Shown here in pieces: positions 58,394 to 64,000 of a DNA stretch of 64,000 nt. Each line of letters opens with the position of its first letter. Position 1 is the stretch's first letter. Source of the DNA: Balaenoptera acutorostrata (lineage: Eukaryota; Chordata; Mammalia; Artiodactyla; Balaenopteridae); NCBI RefSeq assembly GCF_949987535.1, contig NC_080071.1, positions 26,868,236 through 26,932,235 of the forward strand, in the 5' to 3' direction. A program made the translations under genes and the position numbers. The notes below the pieces were generated by a model, which did no database searches, was not told the DNA's origin, and saw only the letters and a program-made list of their open reading frames with translations.

Positions 58394-58407
58394 AAGAACT
58401 TGAAGGG
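58394..58407. repeat. 3' target-site duplication of L1-G
   Basis: Second copy of aagaacttgaaggg. Confidence 0.92.
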
Positions 58408-58434
58408 AATAGGAAAAAAATGGAATAAGTAGCA

Positions 58435-58575
58435 TCTTCTGTGTGTGCTGGGTAATTTACTTATCTTCTTCAATCCTCACTCTAATCCAAGTACTTTGTT
58501 CAAAAAACCACAGCTAGAAAGTAGCAGAGTAAGGATGCAAACTAGTTCTGTCTGGCTCCAAAGTTACTGCCTTTT
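58435..58575 (-). repeat. MIR fragment, antisense
   Basis: tcttcaatcctcactctaatcc...accacagctagaaagtagcagagtaaggatgcaaactag...gtctggctccaaagttactg matches the reverse MIR consensus in order. Confidence 0.85.
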
Positions 58576-58801
58576 CTTCAGAAGCCTGGTGTACACCAAA
58601 TAATAGTAAGTCAGTTAGAGCTCCTCAAAATGAGTGATGTTGCATAAATCAAGTGTAACTAGAAGATGAGTGCCAAAAAAGTTTGGTGGGAAAAGAAAGA
58701 ACCTTAAATTAGCTTCCTAGAAAATAAGCAACAACCCCAAAAGAAGGAAATCCCAAACTATTTAGAGCCATAACCCTCTTGGCTTAAGTGCCTGGACCTC
58801 C
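58576..58801. other. Unassigned short spacer
   Basis: No feature recognised. Confidence 0.35.
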
Positions 58802-58817
58802 AAGGTAACTAATTTTT

Positions 58818-58849
58818 TTTTTTTTTTTTTTTAAGAAATTCACGTTCTT

Positions 58850-58884
<35 letters not shown>

Positions 58885-59148
58885 TGACTGTGTTGAGTCT
58901 TCGTTTCTGTGCGAGGGCTTTCTCTAGTTGCGGCAAGTGGGGACCACTCTTCATCGCGGTGCGCGGGCCTCTCACCATCGCGGCCTCTCTTGTTGCGGAG
59001 CACAGGCTCCAGACGCGCAGGCTCAGTAACTGTGGCTCACGGGCCCAGTTGCTCCGTGGCATGTGGGATCTTCCCAGACCAGGGCTCGAACCCGTTTTCC
59101 CCTGCGTTGGCAGGCAGATTCTCAACCACTGCGCCACCAGGGAAGCCG
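58818..59148 (-). mobile_element. CHR-type SINE with long (TTTA)n tail
   Basis: A minus-strand CHR SINE. The tail complement contains a poly-T run and about nine TTTA units at 58850-58885. The body is CpG-rich (gcgcgggcctctcaccatcgcgg) and the head ends ccaccagggaagcc. A perfect 16-bp TSD, aaggtaactaattttt, lies at 58802-58817 and 59149-59164. Its high CpG retention suggests a recent insertion. Confidence 0.95.
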
Positions 59149-59164
59149 AAGGTAACTAATTTTT

Positions 59165-60035
59165 AAAAGGAAGACATGTATCTGGACACATATTTTCACA
59201 TATTTGCTGAAAATATATTTTTTACAATGTGAACTCAACAAAGACAAATAGATTCATTCTTTATCCTAAAAAGAGGCAAGAAAAACTTCTACCATTGCTT
59301 TTCAGTGTTTTCTTATTGCATTCCAAGAAGGAGTAATTGATTGTAATTTTAAAACAAGCCAGATTTTATGTTAAGATCCTTTATTACTGTGGCTTCTTTC
59401 TGACCTCTTTTGGTCTAGTTATACAAATGCAAATTAAGTCTCATTTTTAATTCAGTTCCACATATTTATGGAGAAACCACATGATGCAATAAGCACTGGA
59501 GAAGAAGGTGTGCTTAGCAGGTCCAGACAAGCTCCCTGCCCTCATGCTGCTCATTACCAAGCAGCGGCAACCACTGATCGGGGAGACAAAATATTTTATC
59601 ACAATCTTCTGGATGTTGACTTATCTCTAATCCAGAATTTATGTAAAAGACCGTAATAATTAATTTAATTTTGTCTTCATTTTTCTTACTTTAGTAAAAG
59701 ATAATTTGATGCTCTGCTTTTTAGGCAATCATACAATCTGGAGGTTGGAAATATTTTTGGAATTATATATTCCAATTATTTGCCCAGACAAGCATCCTTT
59801 CTACAGTATCACCTTGAATATCTCTGGTAACTGAGAATTACTTCTTATTAAAGAGTAGCTGTTTTGCTTTATGCAGGTCTAAGAATTTGAACATTATTAT
59901 TTATATCGAAACAGTTTTTTTCCTATGACATTCACATGCATCTTAGATCTGTTCTCTTGAGTCACAAGAGCCTGTTGTACATCCAGGCCACCTTCAACAT
60001 CACAGCTTGTTCAATACTGTCTCTTTGAGATCTTT
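59165..60035. other. Unassigned; possible L2/MIR traces
   Basis: Around 59460-59600 a caagctccctgccctcatgctgctcatta stretch resembles an old L2 3' end in reverse. The rest is unrecognised. Confidence 0.35.
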
Positions 60036-60039
60036 TGTT

Positions 60040-60560
60040 ATTCAGTTCTTTTATTGGGTATCTACTTTGTGCAAGGTATTGCTTTACGAACTTCAAGAGT
60101 TACAAAGAGGAGGACATCATACACTTACCTCAAGGCAGTTACATAAATACAACAAATAGTGTGTAAAAAACAAGTGTTATTTAGCTCAAAAAAGTGAAGG
60201 ACATAACAGGATGGAAGGATGTGGAAGTATTTATGGAAAATGCAATATTTGAGATTTAAAACTGCTATTGGTCTCATCAGGTTGAATTGGTAATATAGTG
60301 AATGTCAGGTCGTGAAAACAGCATAAACAATTGCTTGGAAGTGAAGATACAGAGATCACAGTGCAAGTTTAGGAAAACTTGAACAAATTATTTTGTCTTT
60401 ACAACAGGTAGGGGTAGGGGTTGACAGGATGTCAGACTGGAAAGAAAATTTGGAGCGTCCTTTAAATGTCAGGCAGGGGAATTTGTACTTTGTGTGGATG
60501 GTAATGGGGAATCCTTGACGATACTTGGATGAGGATGACAAATGTAAGGCTCTAGTTTCA
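60040..60560 (-). mobile_element. L2-like relic, antisense
   Basis: It begins ttttattgggtatctactttgtgcaaggtattgc and later has caggcaggggaatttgtactttgtgtggatggtaatggggaatccttga, resembling reverse L2. It is diverged. Confidence 0.5.
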
Positions 60561-61308
60561 TTAAAACTGACCTAGAAGTAGTAATTTAGGGACAAATTAA
60601 AGCAAAGGAAAATGTATGTAGAGGTATGCCTTAAGAGGTAAATACTGCACTATTTTTCTACCACAAATATAGCAGAAATTCAGAAAATGAAGAAGAAATT
60701 TCTTAACGTTTTCCACAACAATGGCTCGTGAAGAATTGATAAGACTGTGAAAAGCAAATACATGAATGTTGAACTTTCTGGGCTGGTGAAATAAGCTAGA
60801 GAAACAGATACAAACATATCTGTGTATATGTGCACATGTGTGTGGTGTGTGCATGTGTGATGGAGAGGAGAGGCAGTGACGATAGTAGTCTGACTTTAGG
60901 TTAAGGGCACGTATTAGGAAAGGTGAGGTCAGCTCAAACTATAGAGGTGCTATAAATGTACGCAGTAAAGTATAAAGTTCTATATAACTGAAACAACGAC
61001 CACAAAATCAGAAACCTAGAATTAGTTGGTGTCATGACACATAAATTATCCCAAAAAGGAAAGAAAGTGTACTCAGTAAAAAGACCAAGAAAGCTCCTGA
61101 ATAAATATAGGGTTACGACTGTTTATTCATCAATGATTTACTGAACGGTTTATCTCAGGTGAGTACTATGCTGGACACTTGAAACCACAAACAAAAAAGG
61201 GATAAGATAAGGAAGACGGGGTAATGGAGAGAGCAGCTTTACAGAAATAACTTTAATAAAAAGTTCAAATGACAAACGACAGCACTAAGGTATCTCTGAA
61301 AAAAGGAA
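60561..61308. other. Unassigned DNA
   Basis: No gene or recognised repeat; a short tg/gt-rich stretch lies near 60825-60858. Confidence 0.35.
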
Positions 61309-61311
61309 AAG

Positions 61312-61485
61312 AAGCCAGCATTTACTAAGCATCTACTATGTTCCAGTCACAGTGCTTAGTTTGTTCTTATAAATTTATTTCATAAAACTCAAAATGAGCC
61401 TTCATGTCTACTGATTAGAACACTGAGGTTCAGAGAGTTTAAAGCTTATTCCAGCGCAAGTCAAGCAAACCCCACAATAGCAAGA
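61312..61485 (-). repeat. MIR element, antisense
   Basis: agccagcatttactaagcatctactatgttccagtcacagtgcttag, then gaacactgaggttcagagagtttaaagctt follows the reverse MIR order. Confidence 0.8.
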
Positions 61486-61674
61486 TTATGAAAGGGAAAC
61501 TGAGTTACCCTAGTGGGTCACCAGTTTGCTTAATAGCAGTGGGCTTAGTGTACCCTACAAACATCTTAGCTATAGATGGGGATCCAGTGACTTAAAAAAT
61601 CAGATTTATTTCACATTATCCTTTTCAACTTGTGTATCAGTGGTACATTTCTCACTCCTGAGGCAAAATGGGAC

Positions 61675-61880
61675 AATGAAGTATATTTGAATTTGAAATC
61701 AGACACATGTGAGTTTAAATGCTGGCTCTGTGTGACCATGTCAGGTTACACAGCCTATGTAAGCCTGGATCACCATCACATTAGAAAAGTGACCACAATA
61801 CTACTTCCTTCACAAAATATTAGAAGAATTAAATGTGGCAACTAATAGCAAGAACCAGGTAGAGTGCCAGAATTTAGGTC
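61675..61880 (+). repeat. MIR element, sense
   Basis: gaaatcagacacatgtgagtttaaatgctggctctgtgtgaccatg...gaagaattaaatgtggc...aaccaggtagagtgcc fits MIR sense (gagttcaaatcctggctctgcc, gaggattaaatgag). Confidence 0.7.
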
Positions 61881-61942
61881 ATGCTAACATGATGTGAAGA
61901 AACAAATCCATGGTCTCTTACACGCTCATTCTCATTTCTAGT

Positions 61943-61993
61943 TCTCTCTCTCTCTGAGGCACACACATGCACGCGCACACACACACACACACA
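61943..61993. repeat. (CT)n-(CA)n compound microsatellite
   Basis: A short CT run (61943-61955) is followed by an interrupted CA run with cgcg interruptions. Confidence 0.9.
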
Positions 61994-64000
61994 GGCATGA
62001 ACAAATTTTGTATCTAGGACACTTTAGAATGTAGCTATCTTTTGAGTATTATTTTTCATTCCAAAGACCTGCTCCTGGCTCTGCCTGATTGTTCTCTCCT
62101 GGAGAAGATGCCCAGACATTCAGATTTACTATCACACTTATGAGGTTAGAGGCCACTTTTTTCTCTCCTATAAAAAAGGATGAGGGCTGAGGGGGACAGT
62201 TTTAGGTAGCAATCCTCAGTGAAGCAGAAGGAAGGAAGAAAACTGAGCTGGAAATATTCAAGCCTTTGGAGAACATGGAAATGTCTCACTCTCATGGGGA
62301 GGACCACACCTTAGGAAATTTCCTTCTTTAGTTGACTCTTAAGATCCAGAAGTAGAATTCAACGATTCTAGTATGATCGCTCCATCAAAAAGAAACTAGT
62401 ATGTAATCAGATTAGAGGTGAACTTCCAGTTGATAAGTCATTTTGACAGGGTTGAAGTATTTCACGGATGTGAACATGCATTTAATATATCTGAAGATAA
62501 AGAAAGGATGTAGAAACAAGTTGCCACCCTACCTGCAATAAAATGAAAATGCTTGTATAAAAATGGAGGCATATTTCATATAAAATTTATTTTTTCCCAG
62601 GAAATTTGATGAAAGTGATTATTGTTACCTTGAATGATATTTCCCAGGGATCACGATAGCATTGGAGTACATCTCTGTTAAAGAAAAACAAAATGTGTTT
62701 AAAAACATAACAGTCATTTAAAGGAATATCTATACTTTTATAAAGAATATTGCTCAACAAATATCATATGATTATAAAATATTGAAAATAAGGTTTTTAA
62801 AAAGTGTTGTAACTAAAACTAGCATTTAAAGAAAAATGACATTTTATCTGAACAGTACATACTGAGCATATGTCTTTTATTTTCTGTTATGCTCTTTTTC
62901 TAATCTGTAGTGAGAAAACATGTAAGTCTGGTAGTTCAGAACTTTCTCACTCTTACGGAAATTGTTAGTTATGGAAATGAGCTAGTGGATCAAGGTTAAA
63001 GAAAAAAGGATATGCAAAAACACAGTAAGTGACAATCAAAAAGTTCATGAGAAAATAGAGTCAAACCTATAGATTAAGGAAACTAGAAAATACAGAAAAT
63101 AAATCTCCAGGTAATACTTAGCAAATCTTTCCTTAGCTTATGTTTCCAGTATTACTTTAATGTGCTGAAGAAAATTAAAAATTACAATTGTAAAATAGGA
63201 TTAAAAGATCACTTTCAGAAAAAGATATTCCTTAGTCTTTCTCAGCTTTCTTAACTCTTAGGTACAAAATCCTCTAAGTTTTTTGAGCACTTATCCACAA
63301 TCATCAATTATAATATAAACTATTTTATAGTTATTTCCTTATCCATAAAATGTAATAAGCCAACAATTTTCTTAGTATAAATTTAATTTTAGAGTACTTA
63401 TTAATATAAATGTGACTCTTTGTGGAAAGGAATTGAGTCATATTCTATTTATTATTTCTTTGTTTTGTTATTGCTCTTTCATATCACTGTAATACAACTT
63501 TTTGTAGATATCAGCATGTGTAATAATATTGTTAATTTTTCTTTTATATTTTAATTTAGAAAATTAATGTTCCTCTTTTATAAGTGAGACAAATTTTTAA
63601 AAAAGAAGACATCGAAAGGGAAACAGAAATGTCATTGGAATTTAGAAATCCAATTCTTAATATTCTTTCCAACCACTTAAAATAATATTGCTTGCCTTTC
63701 CCATTATTTATGGGTCTTCCAAATATAGTGTCTGGCCTTAAAAGTTGTAATACAAAATCTTCTGTCTGAAAAGTAGTACAACTGAATGAAATTTAAAAAC
63801 CATGTAACGTATGTCATTTAGCATTCTCATAAAATGTCAGCATGATGTTAACAAGGGTCAGGACAAATGCAAGAAAAACTAATATGCGTGACTTCTGAAA
63901 ACATCATCCTGGGAAATCAGAAACAAGAGACTATGATTCTTATCTATATTTTACAAAAGACATTTTGAGATGGAAAAAATAGTCAGGTGTTGTTCATTGT
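61994..64000. other. Unassigned AT-rich window end
   Basis: No gene, RNA or named repeat recognised on either strand. Decayed repeats are possible. Confidence 0.4.

Noticed and set aside
5484..61993. Repeated direct motifs considered as a CRISPR-like array
   Set aside because: Repeats are dispersed transposon copies or simple dinucleotide tracts, with no regular spacer structure, in a mammalian genome.

Overview
This is a 64-kb window of mammalian nuclear DNA, AT-rich and very repeat-dense. I find no supportable host protein-coding gene, no tRNA or rRNA gene, no CRISPR array and no bacterial-type operon. Every longer open frame I examined is explained by a transposable element (LINE-1 ORF1/ORF2, a Tigger transposase, SINE or L1 3'-UTR antisense frames) or looks like chance. 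The host is most likely a cetacean (whale or dolphin). CHR-type tRNA-derived SINEs ending in a GCGCCACCAGGGAAGCC-like head occur together with young L1 copies sharing one characteristic 3' UTR, while ruminant BovB/Bov-A and pig PRE-1 repeats are not seen. The species assignment is inference from repeat content only.

Layout. 1-4.5 kb: mostly unassigned DNA with MIR relics. 4.5-4.9 kb: CHR SINE with a perfect 15-bp target-site duplication (TSD). 5.5 kb: (CA)n. 6-7 kb: antisense L2. 7.46-9.42 kb: an L1 with a 5' inversion. 9.4-13 kb: no recognised repeat, the best place to look for conserved non-coding DNA. 13-16 kb: (TG)n, MIR and L2. 16.3-17.0 kb: solo ERV LTR. 18.2-18.3 kb: 121-bp internally deleted mariner. 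18.7-19.5 kb: L2. 19.6-29.4 kb: nested LINE block (an old L1M containing a short SINE and a 5.3-kb nearly complete L1, then another old L1 containing a CHR SINE). 29.7-30.3 kb: L1M. 30.7-33.6 kb: long sense L2 interrupted by a 408-bp L1. 34.5-36.5 kb: old L1 interrupted by a CHR SINE. 38.1-38.5 kb: MaLR-type LTR. 39.35-41.7 kb: almost full-length Tigger1. 42.4-43.2 kb: short SINE and an MER20-like hAT element. 43.7-48.6 kb: old L1/HAL1-like DNA split by a second L1 with a 5' inversion. 51.1-53.4 kb: L2 and MIR relics. 53.9-55.1 kb: an ancient L1 in back-to-back orientation. 57.5-58.6 kb: L2, truncated L1, MIR. 58.8-59.2 kb: CHR SINE. 59.2-64 kb: L2/MIR relics and unassigned DNA.

The window reads as a layered insertion record. 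Ancient MIR, L2, old L1M, Tigger, hAT and MaLR copies form the substrate. A solo LTR and a mariner relic came later. Lineage-specific L1 and CHR SINE copies, most with still-perfect TSDs, came last. I found no previously undescribed functional system. The most informative observations are three L1 copies with inverted 5' parts (two with perfect TSDs), a nearly complete L1 that keeps its 5' terminus, and a near-complete Tigger1 whose third catalytic Asp position reads Ala. Coordinates of old repeats are approximate because family names and ends were judged by eye.
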